From NCBI GenBank assembly GCA_025964695.1, contig JAOPYK010000231.1, positions 24,442 through 88,441 of the forward strand: a stretch of DNA of 64,000 nucleotides, given 5' to 3'. This document shows, piece by piece, positions 1 through 9,047 of this stretch. This DNA comes from Streptosporangiaceae bacterium. Lineage in GTDB: Bacteria; Actinomycetota; Actinomycetes; Streptosporangiales; Streptosporangiaceae. The position numbers and the translations under genes are program-made. Each line of letters begins with the position of its first letter. Within the stretch, counting starts at the first letter, position 1. The notes under the pieces were generated by a model. That model ran no database searches and was not told where the DNA came from. It saw only the letters and a list, made by a program, of their open reading frames with translations.

Positions 1-36
1 CAGGTGGTCCCGGGCCGCGCTCTGCAGGTCGGTCAT
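1..36 (-). CDS. 5' end of a gene running off the left edge
   Basis: Only the first 12 codons are present, reading MTDLQSAARDHL on the minus strand. The ATG is preceded by AAGGAAG seven bases upstream, a good ribosome binding site, which is the main reason to believe it. The N-terminus resembles those of some class III aminotransferases from actinomycetes, but 12 residues cannot establish this and the product is treated as unknown. It is divergent from the hydrolase gene that follows; the roughly 215 bp between them should hold both promoters. Confidence 0.5.
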   Translation of the reverse strand, partial: MTDLQSAARDHL

Positions 37-252
37 CACGCTCTTCCTTGGGGGGCTGATCGGATCGGCGCGGGAACGCGCACTCATGTCGGCTAGGCGC
101 GAGTGATACCGTCGTTTAGTTCTTGTTTAAACACTGATTCACTTGCGTGTAATGCCTTGGCCGACGATATCCGAAGATTCGTTTTTGTGCTAGCCATCAC
201 AGTGCACATCCGGTCCTGTCGGGCGGTGACCAGGTCTTGTACCGTCGCGCGC

Positions 253-1128
253 ATGACTGCGCTGAACACGATCGAGGCGAACGGGCTGGAGTTCGGGTAT
301 CTGTCGGAGGGGCCCGCCGACGGGCCGCTGGCGCTGTGCCTGCACGGGTTCCCCGACTCCGCGTACACCTGGCGGCATCTGCTCCCCGCCCTGGGTGCCG
401 AGGGCTATCACGCGGTGGCCCCCTTCATGCGCGGATACGCCCCGACCTCGGTGCCGGCGGACGGCGCGTACCAGACCGGGGCGCTGGCGGCCGACGCCAA
501 CGCCCTGCACGAGGTCTTCGGCGGCGGCTCCGACGCCGTACTGGTCGGGCACGACTGGGGTGCGGGGGCGGTGTACGGCGCCGCGGCGCACGCTCCCCAG
601 CGCTGGAGCGCGGTGGTGGCGATGTCGGTGCCGCCGCTGGCGTCGATGTTGTCCGGCTTCTTCTCCTACGACCAGCTGAAGCGGTCGTTCTACGTCTTCC
701 TGTTCCAGACCGGGCTGGCCGAGATGGCGCTCGACCGGGCCTTCGTGGCGGGTCTGTGGCGGGACTGGTCGCCGGGGTACGAGGCCGTTGACGAGATCGA
801 CCACGTCATGGAATGCCTGAGCACGGAGCGGAACGTGGCGGCGGCGATCGGCTATTACCGGGCCATGCTCGACACGTCCCGGCACGTGGAGGCCTACGCG
901 GCGGAGCAGGCGGCCGGTGCCGCGGTCGGGGAGCGGCCCGTCCTCTACCTGCACGGGGCCGACGACGGGTGCCTGGGCGCCGACTCCATCGGCGATCCGC
1001 TGGCGCACCTGGTGCCCGGGTCCCGGATGGAGATCGTCGAGAAGGCCGGTCACTTCCTGCAACTGGAGCGTCCCGCCGAGGTCAACGGCCTCATACTCGA
1101 GTGGTGCCGGGACCGGCGCGCGGTGTGA
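253..1128 (+). CDS. alpha/beta hydrolase, epoxide hydrolase-like
   Basis: A 291-residue alpha/beta hydrolase fold enzyme. The oxyanion motif HGFPDS lies near residue 35, and the nucleophile elbow is GHDWG with Asp101, so this belongs to the Asp-nucleophile branch (epoxide hydrolases and haloalkane dehalogenases) and not to the serine esterases. The likely catalytic His267 is in AGHFLQLERP. HGFPDS lacks the HGxP halide-site pattern of dehalogenases, so epoxide hydrolysis is the better guess. The ATG at 253 was chosen because the protein aligns with the family from that Met; the open frame extends 50 codons further upstream without family character. It lies upstream of the P450 gene in the same direction, so the two may act together on a hydrophobic substrate, but no substrate can be named. 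Confidence 0.85.
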   Translation: MTALNTIEANGLEFGYLSEGPADGPLALCLHGFPDSAYTWRHLLPALGAEGYHAVAPFMRGYAPTSVPADGAYQTGALAADANALHEVFGGGSDAVLVGHDWGAGAVYGAAAHAPQRWSAVVAMSVPPLASMLSGFFSYDQLKRSFYVFLFQTGLAEMALDRAFVAGLWRDWSPGYEAVDEIDHVMECLSTERNVAAAIGYYRAMLDTSRHVEAYAAEQAAGAAVGERPVLYLHGADDGCLGADSIGDPLAHLVPGSRMEIVEKAGHFLQLERPAEVNGLILEWCRDRRAV

Positions 1129-1210
1129 CCCTCTCGGCGTGGCCTGGTGCGGTAAGTGGTTCCTTTGGCACGATGGGCACCGAATGACGTTCTAATTGGG
1201 GAGGCGAGCG

Positions 1211-2458
1211 ATGGCGCTCGGAGTCGAGGACATCAATCTGACGGACTGGGACTTCTGGGCGCGACCGCTCCAGGAGCGGCACGCGGCGTTCAAATCCTTG
1301 CGCGACCGGCAGGAACTGGCGTTCTTCCAAGAGCCGGACCTGGTCATCCTGCCGCAGGGGCCGGGCTACTACGCGCTGGTCTCCCACGCGGACGTCGTCG
1401 AGGCGTCGCGGCGGCCGGCCGATTTCTGTTCTGGGCAGGGCGCGATCAACATCGCGGACATGCCCACGGACATGAACGAGTACTTCGGCTCGATGATCAG
1501 CATGGACGACCCGCGGCACGCGCATATCCGCCGCATCGTCTCCCGGGCCTTCTCGCCGAAGATGATCCAGCGGTTCGAGGACCAAGTGGACACGGTCGCC
1601 GCCCAGATCGTGGCCGAGGTGAACAACGGGGGCGCCGGCGACTTCGTCGTCGACGTCGCCGCCCGCCTGCCCTTGAAGATCATCTGCGACATGATGGGCA
1701 TCCCGGAGGAGCACTACAAGACGGTCTTCGATGCCTCGAACGTCATCCTGGCCGGCAACGACCCCGAGTTCGTCGAGCAGAACGACTTCGAGCAGATGTC
1801 GATGAGCCTGCTCACCGCCGGCCAGACACTCAAGGACCTGGTCGAGGACCTGGGCCGGCAGCGCCGGGAGCACCCGACCGACGATCTCACCTCCGCCCTG
1901 GTCAACGCCAACATCGACGGAGAGTCGCTCACCGACCAGGAGCTCGGATCGTTCTTCATCCTGCTGGTGGTGGCCGGCAACGAGACCACCCGCAACGCTA
2001 TCGCGCACGGCCTCGACCTGTTCACGGCCAACCCGGACCAGCGCGCCCTGCTGCTGGAAGACTTCGAGGCCCGCATCCCCGCTGCCGTCGAGGAGATCGT
2101 CCGTTACACCTCGCCGGTCATCTGGATGCGCCGCACCGCCACCTGCGACACGATGCTCAACGAGCACGAGATCAAGGCGGGCGACAAGCTGATCCTGTAC
2201 TACTGGGCGGCCAACCGGGACGACGCGGTGTTCACCGATCCCGACCGGTTCGACATCACCCGCCACCCCAACCCGCACGTCGGGTTCGGCGGGCCCGGCC
2301 CGCATTTCTGCCTCGGCGCGCATCTGGCCCGCCGTGAGATCACCGTTATGTTCCGCGAGCTGTTCAGCCAGGTACCGGGCATTCGGGCCGCCGGTGAGCC
2401 GGACCGCCTGCTGTCCAACTTCATCAACGGCATCAAGCACCTGCGCTACCAGATCTGA
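1211..2458 (+). CDS. cytochrome P450
   Basis: A 415-residue soluble P450. Visible signatures are the I-helix AGNETTRN (about residues 254-261, oxygen activation), the K-helix ExxR in EEIVRY, and the haem loop FGGPGPHFCLG with Cys367 as the iron ligand. Overall character (LPLKIICDMMGIP, GNDPEFV region) resembles the CYP124/CYP125/CYP142 group that hydroxylates sterol side chains and branched lipids; this is family resemblance, not proof of substrate. The ATG at 1211 has GGGGAGG 6-7 bases upstream, which decides the start over a TTG five codons earlier. No ferredoxin or reductase gene is adjacent, so electron partners must be encoded elsewhere. A GC-rich hairpin follows the stop. Confidence 0.93.
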   Translation: MALGVEDINLTDWDFWARPLQERHAAFKSLRDRQELAFFQEPDLVILPQGPGYYALVSHADVVEASRRPADFCSGQGAINIADMPTDMNEYFGSMISMDDPRHAHIRRIVSRAFSPKMIQRFEDQVDTVAAQIVAEVNNGGAGDFVVDVAARLPLKIICDMMGIPEEHYKTVFDASNVILAGNDPEFVEQNDFEQMSMSLLTAGQTLKDLVEDLGRQRREHPTDDLTSALVNANIDGESLTDQELGSFFILLVVAGNETTRNAIAHGLDLFTANPDQRALLLEDFEARIPAAVEEIVRYTSPVIWMRRTATCDTMLNEHEIKAGDKLILYYWAANRDDAVFTDPDRFDITRHPNPHVGFGGPGPHFCLGAHLARREITVMFRELFSQVPGIRAAGEPDRLLSNFINGIKHLRYQI

Positions 2459-2469
2459 CCACTCCCGCC

Positions 2470-2496
2470 CCCCCGTCCGCCGTGAGCGGGCGGGGG
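2470..2496 (+). terminator. GC-rich hairpin after the P450 gene
   Basis: Eleven-base arms, CCCCCGTCCGC and GCGGGCGGGGG, pair with one G-U across a five-base loop, 12 bases after the P450 stop. There is no U-tract, as is common for terminators in high-GC actinomycetes. Confidence 0.55.
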
Positions 2497-2557
2497 CCGC
2501 CTTCCCGCTGCGGTCCCGGTGACCAGTCCGGCCGGGCGGCGCGTGACTCCCGGTGTA

Positions 2558-2640
2558 CTAGGTGGTGATGCCCGCATTGTCGACCAGCACGTCCAGTCGC
2601 CCGAACTCCCGCCTCGGTCCACTTGGCGGCGGTCTCGTGA
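2558..2640 (-). pseudogene. remnant of a short-chain dehydrogenase/reductase gene
   Basis: On the minus strand the segment reads ETAAKWTEA and then, after a one-base frame change, EFGRLDVLVDNAGITT followed by a stop. The second string is the classic SDR segment covering beta-strand 4 (GRLDVLVxNAG), and the first matches the helix that normally precedes it. Neither the Rossmann TGxxxGxG motif nor the catalytic YxxxK is nearby, so about 27 codons of a roughly 250-residue enzyme remain. It sits immediately after the stop of the next minus-strand gene, with no start or ribosome binding site of its own. Confidence 0.7.
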
Positions 2641-2643
2641 GCA

Positions 2644-3447
2644 CTACCTGACGACCTTCAGGGACTTGATCAGTGTGAGGATGTCCGGGAGCAGCTTGTA
2701 GACCTGTTTGGCCACCGAGATCTCCATGACGCCGGGCAGCCGCCGGCCGGTGTTCACGGCGACCACGACCATCGTCCGCTCGGTGACCCCGCTGATGGAG
2801 TTCGTGAAGCCGGCCCGGTAGCCCGCCAGCCAGGCCGGGCGGCCGTTCACCTTGAGCTGCTGACCGGCGATGGGCGTGAGCTTGCCGTCCAGCAGCTTCA
2901 CGCTCTCCTGGGCGGTGAGTTCGGCGGCCGCGCGCAGCGCCTGTGGCCCGGTGGCGGCCGGTGCCAGCTTGTCCTCCATCGGAGCTGAGTAGGCGCCGGT
3001 CAGCCACCGGAACTTCGGCTTCTCGACGGAGTACTCCTGGCCAGCGGAGTGGCTGCCGGCACCCTTGGTCTTCCACGGCGCTCCCAGCCGGGCATAGGCC
3101 AGGCCCGCGATCTTGTCGACGATGACACCGGTGACCTTGCTGCCCTTGCCCGGGAACGGACGCAGCCGGCCGGCGGGCGGCCCGGACGGCGCCCAGCTCA
3201 CTGTGGAGGTCGGCGTCGGAGCGGCGGTGACCACCGGATAGGCGCCCGCGTACGGATCCGGGATGCCCTCCGAGCGGCCCTTGAGCAGCACGAAGACCAG
3301 CGCGGCCGCGGCGAGCGCCGCCACGGCGAGGAAGGTCACGATCACGAGCAGGATGGTGCGCCGGACACCCGGGCCCGGCGGCCCGGGCCGTACGCCGGCC
3401 TGCCATTGCGCGGGGGACACCGGTGGGGGAGCGGAGGAGTGCGCCAC
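2644..3447 (-). CDS. membrane-anchored protein of unknown function
   Basis: A 267-residue protein not recognised beyond its layout. Residues 1-30 are a Pro-rich cytoplasmic tail (SAPPPVSP, GPPGPGV), residues 31-55 form one hydrophobic helix starting after RR, and the remaining 210 residues would lie outside the cell. The external part begins with a Pro/Thr-rich linker and ends in a globular region rich in Lys and Val. This single-pass architecture with a small extracellular domain is common in Streptosporangiales and often unnamed. The start is GTG. It is 32 bases downstream of the acyl-CoA ligase stop on the same strand, so the two may be co-transcribed. Confidence 0.75.
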   Translation of the reverse strand: MAHSSAPPPVSPAQWQAGVRPGPPGPGVRRTILLVIVTFLAVAALAAAALVFVLLKGRSEGIPDPYAGAYPVVTAAPTPTSTVSWAPSGPPAGRLRPFPGKGSKVTGVIVDKIAGLAYARLGAPWKTKGAGSHSAGQEYSVEKPKFRWLTGAYSAPMEDKLAPAATGPQALRAAAELTAQESVKLLDGKLTPIAGQQLKVNGRPAWLAGYRAGFTNSISGVTERTMVVVAVNTGRRLPGVMEISVAKQVYKLLPDILTLIKSLKVVR

Positions 3448-3479
3448 GATCGTTAGCGTACTTGTCCGCTCCCGCCCGG

Positions 3480-5024
3480 TCAGCGCAGCTCGCGCTTGAG
3501 GATCTTGCCGGTGGCGGTCATGGGCAGCACGTCACGGAACTCGATGATCCGCGGGTACTTGTAGGAGGCGAAGTTCTCCTTGCCCCATGCCATCAGCTCG
3601 TCCTCGGTGGTGGTGTCGCCCGGCGACTTGATGACGTACGCCTTGATCTCCTCGCCGTGCGAGTCGTGCGGCACGCCGACGACGGCCACCAGGGAGACCG
3701 CCGGATGGGTCATGAGGACTTCTTCGAGCTCTCGCGGGTAGACGTTGAAACCACCGCGGATGATCATGTCCTTGGAGCGGTCGACGATGTAGTAGTAGCC
3801 CTCCTCGTCCCGCTTGGCCAGGTCGCCGGTGCGGAACCAGCCGTCCTTGATGGCCTCGGCGGTCGCCTCCGGCCGCCCGTAGTAGCCCTTCATGACGTTG
3901 TGGCCGCGGATGGCGATCTCGCCGGGGCCCTCGCCCTCGATCGTCTTCCAGTCGTCGTCGATGAGCTTCAGCTCGACGCCCCAGATCGGCAGCCCGATGG
4001 AGCCGGGCTTGGTGGGCCGGTCGGGCCGGTTGAAGGAGGCGACGGGGGAGGTCTCCGACAGGCCGTAGCCCTCGAGCACGTCCACACCGAACTTGGCCTT
4101 GACCCCCTTCAGGACCTCGAGCGGCAGCGAGGCACCGCCGGCGGCCGCCACGTTGAGGGTCTCGCCGATCGTCTTGACCTTCTCGGGGTCGGTGTCGTCG
4201 CTGACCAGCGCCCAGTACATCGTGGGCACCCCGGCGAACACGGTCACGCGCTCCTTGACCAGCAGGTCGATCACCGCCTTGGGCTCGAACCTGGGCACCA
4301 GCACCAGGGTGGCCCGCCGGTAGATGCCGACGTTCATCTGGCAGGTCTGCCCGAAGATGTGGAACAGCGGCAGCGCCACCAGGAAGGTGTCGTGCAGGGT
4401 GCGGGAGAACAGCGTGTCGGCCACCATGGCGTTGGTGAGCAGGTTCTGGTGGCTGAGCTCGGCGCCCTTGGGCTGCCCCGTGGTGCCGCTGGTGTAGAGC
4501 ACCACCGCGGTGTCCTCCGGTGCGGTCAGCACCGGCTCGAACGTGGCCGACTGGCCGCCGAGGGCCTGCCAGAACAGCTCGGCACCCTGGATCGGCGACT
4601 CGGTCGAGGCGGGGTTGGCGGGCAGCAGGAAGAAGTGCTCGCAGCCGTCCGCCTGCTCGAACCCGGCGTAGCCCGTCTCGCCCAGCGCCAGTTCCGGCGT
4701 CCCCTCGAAACAGAACAGCGCCTTGGCGTCCGAATCGGCCAGGTGATAGGCGATCTCGCGCGGCTTGAGCAGGACGTTCAGCGGTACGACGATCGCACCG
4801 GCCTTCAGGACGCCGAAGTAGATCATCGGGAAGTAGGGCAGGTTGGGCGAGGCGATCGCCACCTTGTCGCCCGATCCGATTCCCCGGGAGGTCAGCAGAT
4901 TCGCCACCTGATTGGAGATCGCGTCGAGGATGGCGTACGACAACCGGATATCGCCGAAGACCACGGCGTCACGGTCGGGTGTTTCATGTGCCGCATCGGT
5001 GAGCAGGACGGACAGATTGAGCAT
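3480..5024 (-). CDS. long-chain fatty-acid-CoA ligase (AMP-forming)
   Basis: A 514-residue member of the ANL adenylating superfamily. It should activate a carboxylic acid as acyl-AMP and then form the CoA thioester. The P-loop-like A3 motif is YTSGTTGQPKGAELSH, the A5 motif is GYGLSETSP, the A7 motif is GWFRTGDLA, the hinge is DRSKDMIIRGGFNVYP, and the C-terminal catalytic lysine lies in PMTATGKILKREL. Length and motifs fit medium/long-chain acyl-CoA synthetases (FadD type) better than acetyl-CoA synthetases. The start has GAGGAG four bases upstream of ATG. The chain length is not predictable from sequence. The upstream 303 bp hold its promoter and the leuS terminator and no other gene. Confidence 0.9.
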   Translation of the reverse strand: MLNLSVLLTDAAHETPDRDAVVFGDIRLSYAILDAISNQVANLLTSRGIGSGDKVAIASPNLPYFPMIYFGVLKAGAIVVPLNVLLKPREIAYHLADSDAKALFCFEGTPELALGETGYAGFEQADGCEHFFLLPANPASTESPIQGAELFWQALGGQSATFEPVLTAPEDTAVVLYTSGTTGQPKGAELSHQNLLTNAMVADTLFSRTLHDTFLVALPLFHIFGQTCQMNVGIYRRATLVLVPRFEPKAVIDLLVKERVTVFAGVPTMYWALVSDDTDPEKVKTIGETLNVAAAGGASLPLEVLKGVKAKFGVDVLEGYGLSETSPVASFNRPDRPTKPGSIGLPIWGVELKLIDDDWKTIEGEGPGEIAIRGHNVMKGYYGRPEATAEAIKDGWFRTGDLAKRDEEGYYYIVDRSKDMIIRGGFNVYPRELEEVLMTHPAVSLVAVVGVPHDSHGEEIKAYVIKSPGDTTTEDELMAWGKENFASYKYPRIIEFRDVLPMTATGKILKRELR

Positions 5025-5262
5025 GACTCTCCTCGACGGCCGGGCCGGGTACCCAATTGCGCTGGTCTTTACGGCCGAGTGTACGTATTTGTCCCGGCAA
5101 TCCTTGTGCAGAGTTCCGGCGTCTCGCCAGTCGTGCGCTCGACACCATGGAAAATCGCCGGTACTTGGTCCCGCGCGCCCTGTTTCGGCGCGGCGCGATT
5201 ACACCGTCTCCCATGAGCAAGCACTCGGCAGGTGACCACGCACCGAGCGCTCTCTCATCCGC

Positions 5263-5308
5263 CGTGATCCCATGAACCGTGCCGTCGGCGGAGGTTCACG
5301 GGATCACG
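5263..5308 (-). terminator. terminator of leuS
   Basis: A 16-base inverted repeat with one mismatch (arms 5263-5278 and 5293-5308, 14-base loop) begins 20 bases past the leuS stop. The very long stem is typical of actinomycete intrinsic terminators without a U-run. The rest of 5025-5327 has no supported gene. Confidence 0.7.
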
Positions 5309-5327
5309 AGTTCACGGCGGGAACGGA

Positions 5328-7802
5328 TCAGGCGGGGACGATATTGACGATCTTGGGTGCCCGGACGATGACCGTGCGCACGTCCGCTCCGCCGAGCGCC
5401 GCCTGGATCTTGTCGGAGGCCAGTGCCAGCCGCTCCAGCTCGTCCGCCGAGATGTCCGGCGAGACCTCCAGCCGGTCGCGCACCTTGCCCGCGATCTGAA
5501 CCACGCAGGTCACCGATTCCTGGACCAGCAGCGCCGGGTCCACCGTGGGCCAGCCGCCGGTCGCCACGGGGGGGGTGCGGCCCAGCACCTCCCACATCTC
5601 CTCGGCGGTGTACGGCGCGAACAGCGACAGCAGCACCGCCACCGTCTCCGCCGCCTCCCGGACGGCCGGATCGCCGGCGCCGGGACCCGAGTCGATCGCC
5701 TTGCGGGTGGCCGACACCAGCGACATGATGCGGGCGATCGCGACGTTGAAGCGCTGCGACTCGACCAGCCGGGTGACCTCGTCGATGGTGTGGTGGGTGA
5801 CCTTGCGCAGGCCGGTGTCCCCGGTGGCGGGGTCGGCGCCGGCCGCCGAGGTCACCTCGGCGGCGATGCGATGCGCGCGGGACAGGAACTTCACCGACGC
5901 GGCTGGGGACACGTCCGCCCAGTCGATATCGTCCTCCGGCGGCCCCGCGAAGATCATTGTCAGCCGTACGGCATCCACCCCGTACGCGTCGATCTGCTGG
6001 CCGAGGTCCACCAGGTTGCCGGTGGACTTGGACATGGCCTTGGCGTTGAGGATCACCTGGCCCTGGTTGAGCAGCCGGGTGAAGGGCTCGGTGAAGTCCA
6101 CCATGCCCATGTCGTACAGCACCTTGGTGAAGAACCGGCTGTACAGCAGGTGCAGGATGGCGTGCTCGACCCCGCCGGTGTACTGGTCGACCGGCATCCA
6201 CCGGCGGACCTGCTCAACGTCGAACGGCCCCTCGGTGAAGTCCGGCGAGCAGTAGCGGAAGTAGTACCAGGACGAGTCCACGAAGGTGTCCATGGTGTCG
6301 GTGTCCCGCCTGGCCGCGCCACCGCACTTGGGGCACGTCACGTTCACCCACGCCTCGGCCGCGGCCAGCGGCGAGACGCCCTTGGGGGACAGGTCGGCGC
6401 CGCGCAGATCGTCCGGCAGCCGCACCGGCAGCTGGTCGTCCGGGACCGGCACCTCGCCGCACGACTCGCAGTGGATGATCGGGATCGGCGTGCCCCAGAA
6501 CCGCTGCCGGGACAGCAGCCAGTCGCGCAGCCGGTAGTTGACCGAGGACCTGCCCAGATCCTTGCCCGCCAGCAGCTCGGTGATCCGGGGGATCGCCTCG
6601 GTCTTGGTCAGGCCGTCGATCGGGCCGCTGTTGACCAGCCGGCCCTCACCGGCGGTGGCGACGCCGGTCTCCGCGGGGTCGTCCTCGCCGGTGTCCACGA
6701 CCACCCGCACCGGCAGCCCGAACGTGCGGGCGAAGTCAAGGTCACGCTGGTCGTGCGCGGGCACCGCCATGATCGCGCCATGTCCGTATTCGGCCAGCAC
6801 GTAGTCCGACGCCCACACCGGCATGCGCTCACCGTTGACCGGATTGATCGCATAGCGGCCAAGGAACACCCCCGTCTTCTCCCGCTCGGTGGACAGCCGC
6901 TCGATTTCGCTCTCCCGGGAGACCCGCTCCCGGTACGCCTCGAAGGCCTCACGGGCCTCGGGCGCGCAGATCTCGGCCGCCAGCGGGGCGTCCGCGGCGA
7001 CCACGAAGAAGGTCGCGCCGTACAGCGTGTCCGGTCTGGTGGTGTAAACGGTCACGGGCTGCTCGCGACCCTCGATCACGAAGTCGACGTCGGCGCCCTC
7101 GGACCGGCCGATCCAGTTGCGCTGCATCAGCAGCACCCGCTCGGGCCACTTGCCCTCCAGCTGCGTCATGTCATTCAGCAGCCGGTCCGCATATTCGGTG
7201 ATCTTGAAGTACCACTGGGTGAGCTCGCGGCGCTCCACCACGGCCCCGCAGCGCTCACATCTGCCGTCTACGACCTGCTCGTTGGCCAGCACCGTCTGGT
7301 CGTTCGGGCACCAGTTGACCTTGCCGCCCTTGCGGTAGGCCAGGCCGCGCTCGTAGAAGCGCAGGAACAGCCACTGCGTCCACCGGTAGTACTCCGGGTC
7401 GGAGGTGTGCAGGCGCCGGGACCAGTCGAACGACGCGGCGTAGCGCTGGAAGGACGCGGCCTGCGTGTCGATGTTGGTGTAGGTCCACTCGGCGGGATGC
7501 GAGTTCCGCTTGATCGCCGCGTTCTCGGCGGGCAGCCCGAAAGAGTCCCAGCCGATCGGGTGCAGGACGTTGAAGCCCTTCTGGAACCAGTACCGGGAGA
7601 CCACGTCGCCGATCGCGAACGCCTCGGCGTGACCCATGTGAAGGTCGCCGGAGGGGTACGGGAACATGTCAAGGGCGTAGCGGCGCTCGCGGTCGCCGGC
7701 GGCCTCGTCGTCCGCCGCGAAGGGGTTCAGCTCGGCCCACCGGGCCTGCCATTTGTCCTGAATCGCCCGCGGGTCGTAGTGCTCCTCGGCGGCTGTGCTC
7801 AC
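5328..7802 (-). CDS. leuS: leucyl-tRNA synthetase
   Basis: An 824-residue class I synthetase that charges tRNA-Leu. The HIGH-type motif is [12 protein letters not shown] near residue 50, followed by [16 protein letters not shown]. The zinc-type insertion has CPND and CERCG, the CP1 editing domain carries [14 protein letters not shown], and the KMSKS loop reads KAMSKSTGN, so the first Lys is shifted as in other LeuRS. The C-terminal domain ends [12 protein letters not shown]. It is shorter than the roughly 950-residue LeuRS of Streptomyces or Mycobacterium and closer to the E. coli size. The start is GTG with GAGGA eight bases upstream. A predicted leucine attenuator precedes it and a long hairpin follows. 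It is transcribed alone. Confidence 0.97.
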   Translation of the reverse strand: MSTAAEEHYDPRAIQDKWQARWAELNPFAADDEAAGDRERRYALDMFPYPSGDLHMGHAEAFAIGDVVSRYWFQKGFNVLHPIGWDSFGLPAENAAIKRNSHPAEWTYTNIDTQAASFQRYAASFDWSRRLHTSDPEYYRWTQWLFLRFYERGLAYRKGGKVNWCPNDQTVLANEQVVDGRCERCGAVVERRELTQWYFKITEYADRLLNDMTQLEGKWPERVLLMQRNWIGRSEGADVDFVIEGREQPVTVYTTRPDTLYGATFFVVAADAPLAAEICAPEAREAFEAYRERVSRESEIERLSTEREKTGVFLGRYAINPVNGERMPVWASDYVLAEYGHGAIMAVPAHDQRDLDFARTFGLPVRVVVDTGEDDPAETGVATAGEGRLVNSGPIDGLTKTEAIPRITELLAGKDLGRSSVNYRLRDWLLSRQRFWGTPIPIIHCESCGEVPVPDDQLPVRLPDDLRGADLSPKGVSPLAAAEAWVNVTCPKCGGAARRDTDTMDTFVDSSWYYFRYCSPDFTEGPFDVEQVRRWMPVDQYTGGVEHAILHLLYSRFFTKVLYDMGMVDFTEPFTRLLNQGQVILNAKAMSKSTGNLVDLGQQIDAYGVDAVRLTMIFAGPPEDDIDWADVSPAASVKFLSRAHRIAAEVTSAAGADPATGDTGLRKVTHHTIDEVTRLVESQRFNVAIARIMSLVSATRKAIDSGPGAGDPAVREAAETVAVLLSLFAPYTAEEMWEVLGRTPPVATGGWPTVDPALLVQESVTCVVQIAGKVRDRLEVSPDISADELERLALASDKIQAALGGADVRTVIVRAPKIVNIVPA

Positions 7803-7935
7803 TGCTGGGTCCTCACCTGGTCGTACGGGACGGCGCTTCGACGCTGTGCTCTCTCAAGGGACCGCTTTCACAAGCGGTGCCTGATCTGACACCTGCTCCT
7901 GCAGACACCTGACTTTTCGCAAACACCTGCTTTTT

Positions 7936-7966
7936 CAAACAAAAGGGCCCCTCACGCAGGAGGGGC
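7936..7966 (-). terminator. intrinsic terminator inside the leuS leader
   Basis: On the minus strand GCCCCTC (7966-7960), a six-base loop and GAGGGGC are followed by CC and a T-rich run TTTTGTTT. This is one of the few U-tailed terminators in the window. It lies 134 bp upstream of the leuS start and 29 bp after a short Leu-rich ORF, the position expected for an attenuator. Confidence 0.75.
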
Positions 7967-8043
7967 TACCGCGTCGACGCACTGGGTGGACGGCGTCAAC
8001 GCGGCGGGCTGAGAAGCCGCCGAGATCGCATACCTAAAGGGTA
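7947..8043 (-). promoter_or_regulatory. leuS transcription attenuator (leucine-responsive leader)
   Basis: On the minus strand the order is: a -10-like TACCCT (8043-8038), six bases, the ATG of an 11-codon peptide with tandem Leu codons, a 12-base arm CCGCGTTGACGC (8004-7993) overlapping the peptide's end, its partner GCGTCGACGCGG (7980-7969), and the terminator. The partner arm contains ACGCGG, which can instead pair with CCTGCGT (7960-7954) in the terminator 5' arm and loop. A ribosome stalled on the Leu codons would block the first hairpin, free ACGCGG and open the terminator, raising leuS when Leu-tRNA is scarce. The elements are seen directly; the switching is inferred. Downstream, 7803-7946 holds three ACACCTG direct repeats (plus strand 7889, 7905, 7923) and an ACCGCTT hairpin at 7861-7878. 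Confidence 0.65.
7996..8031 (-). CDS. leuS leader peptide MRSRRLLSPPR
   Basis: An 11-residue ORF with two adjacent leucine codons, CTT and CTC. CTT is rarely used in this GC-rich genome, which suits a codon meant to slow ribosomes when leucyl-tRNA is low. No Shine-Dalgarno sequence precedes it; the -10-like TACCCT ends exactly six bases before the ATG, the spacing of leaderless actinomycete transcripts. The stop lies within the first arm of the downstream hairpin. The peptide is expected to act only through its translation. Confidence 0.65.
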   Translation of the reverse strand: MRSRRLLSPPR

Positions 8044-8209
8044 TCGCAAACGCAAGGTTCGTCGCGTATCCTTTGCGCACCCACCGGTCGGCCGCGCTCA
8101 CGGTCGGCCCGCGTTCACCGCCGGCCGGGTTCACGCCAGGACGGTTCACGCCGGGTCGCGCGAACAGGCCGGGCGGCCCCGGATGTGCCCGAGGCCGTAC
8201 CCGACCCGG

Positions 8210-8908
8210 TCAGACCTTCCGGAGGACGGCGACCACCCGGCCGAGGACGGAGGCGTCGTCGCCGGGGATCGGCTCGTAGGCCTGGTTCTGCGGGAGCAGC
8301 CAGACGTGGCCGTCCTTGCGCTTGAACGTCTTGACCGTGGCCTCACCCTCGATCATCGCAGCCACGATGTCGCCGTTCTCCGCGACCGGCTGCTGGCGGA
8401 CGACCACCCAGTCGCCGTCGGCGATGGCGACCCCGATCATCGAGTCACCGGACACCTTCAGCAGGAAGTGCGTGCCTTCGCCGACCAGCTGTCGGGGCAG
8501 CGTGAAGATGTCCTCGACCGCCTCCTCAGCCAGGATCGGGCCACCTGCGGCGATCCGGCCCACCAGCGGCACGTACGCGGGCACCGGGTGCCCCGTGGTC
8601 TCCTGCCCGCCCGCGGTCTCATAGGACTCGGGCTCGCTGAGCACCGAGGGCTTGCCGGGCACCCGTACCTCCACCGCGCGCGGGCGGTTCGGGTCGCGGC
8701 GCAGATAGCCCTTGCGCTGCAGGGTGCGCAGCTGGTGCGAAACGCTCGATGTGCTGGTCAGCCCGACCGCCTCGCCGATCTCGCGCATGGAAGGGGGATA
8801 GCCGCGGCGCTGGACGGAGTCGCGGATCACCTCGAGCACCATGCGCTGCCGCTGGGTGAGCCCGCTTTCGTCCATGGGCCCATCAGGCATCTCCCGGACC
8901 TTGCTCAT
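8210..8908 (-). CDS. lexA: LexA repressor, SOS regulator
   Basis: A 232-residue LexA. The N-terminal winged helix (residues 17-80, [20 protein letters not shown]) binds SOS boxes. The C-terminal S24-type protease domain has the self-cleavage site Ala121-Gly122 in RIAAGGP, nucleophile Ser156 in SGDSM and general base Lys193 in ATVKTFKR. RecA-bound ssDNA would trigger cleavage and derepression. The length fits actinobacterial LexA, which has a longer linker (residues 83-110) than E. coli LexA. It is divergent from the LysM gene, and the 201 bp between them carry three LexA boxes, so it should regulate itself and its neighbour. Confidence 0.97.
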   Translation of the reverse strand: MSKVREMPDGPMDESGLTQRQRMVLEVIRDSVQRRGYPPSMREIGEAVGLTSTSSVSHQLRTLQRKGYLRRDPNRPRAVEVRVPGKPSVLSEPESYETAGGQETTGHPVPAYVPLVGRIAAGGPILAEEAVEDIFTLPRQLVGEGTHFLLKVSGDSMIGVAIADGDWVVVRQQPVAENGDIVAAMIEGEATVKTFKRKDGHVWLLPQNQAYEPIPGDDASVLGRVVAVLRKV

Positions 8909-8992
8909 TGGTCGGTCTCGCCTCCTCGTCGCTGTGCGTGCGTCACTCGCTGCACTTCAGTAGTCGCACGTTATCGCGCCAGCCCCAGATGA

Positions 8993-9008
8993 TCAAACAA
9001 TTGTTCGA
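8993..9008. promoter_or_regulatory. LexA (SOS) box 1, lexA-proximal
   Basis: TCAAACAATTGTTCGA matches the actinobacterial/Gram-positive SOS consensus TCGAAC-N4-GTTCGA at 11 of the 12 defined positions. It is 84 bp upstream of the lexA start and is the likely autoregulatory operator. Confidence 0.8.
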
Positions 9009-9047
9009 AGAATGTACTGGTGTTTTGTCGATGCCATGCGATACAAA

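Noticed and set aside
3423..5216. Long open frames antisense to the acyl-CoA ligase, and similarly opposite leuS, nrdJ and parE (for example 5790-7889, 10609-12954, 50638-52590)
   Set aside because: Each lies wholly opposite a well-supported gene, has low-complexity Arg/Gly/Leu/Val content and no family motif; these frames result from the GC-rich third positions of the real gene.
7803..8043. T-box leader for leuS
   Set aside because: No T-box AGGGTGGNACCGCG-like antiterminator sequence is present; the features fit ribosome-mediated attenuation instead.
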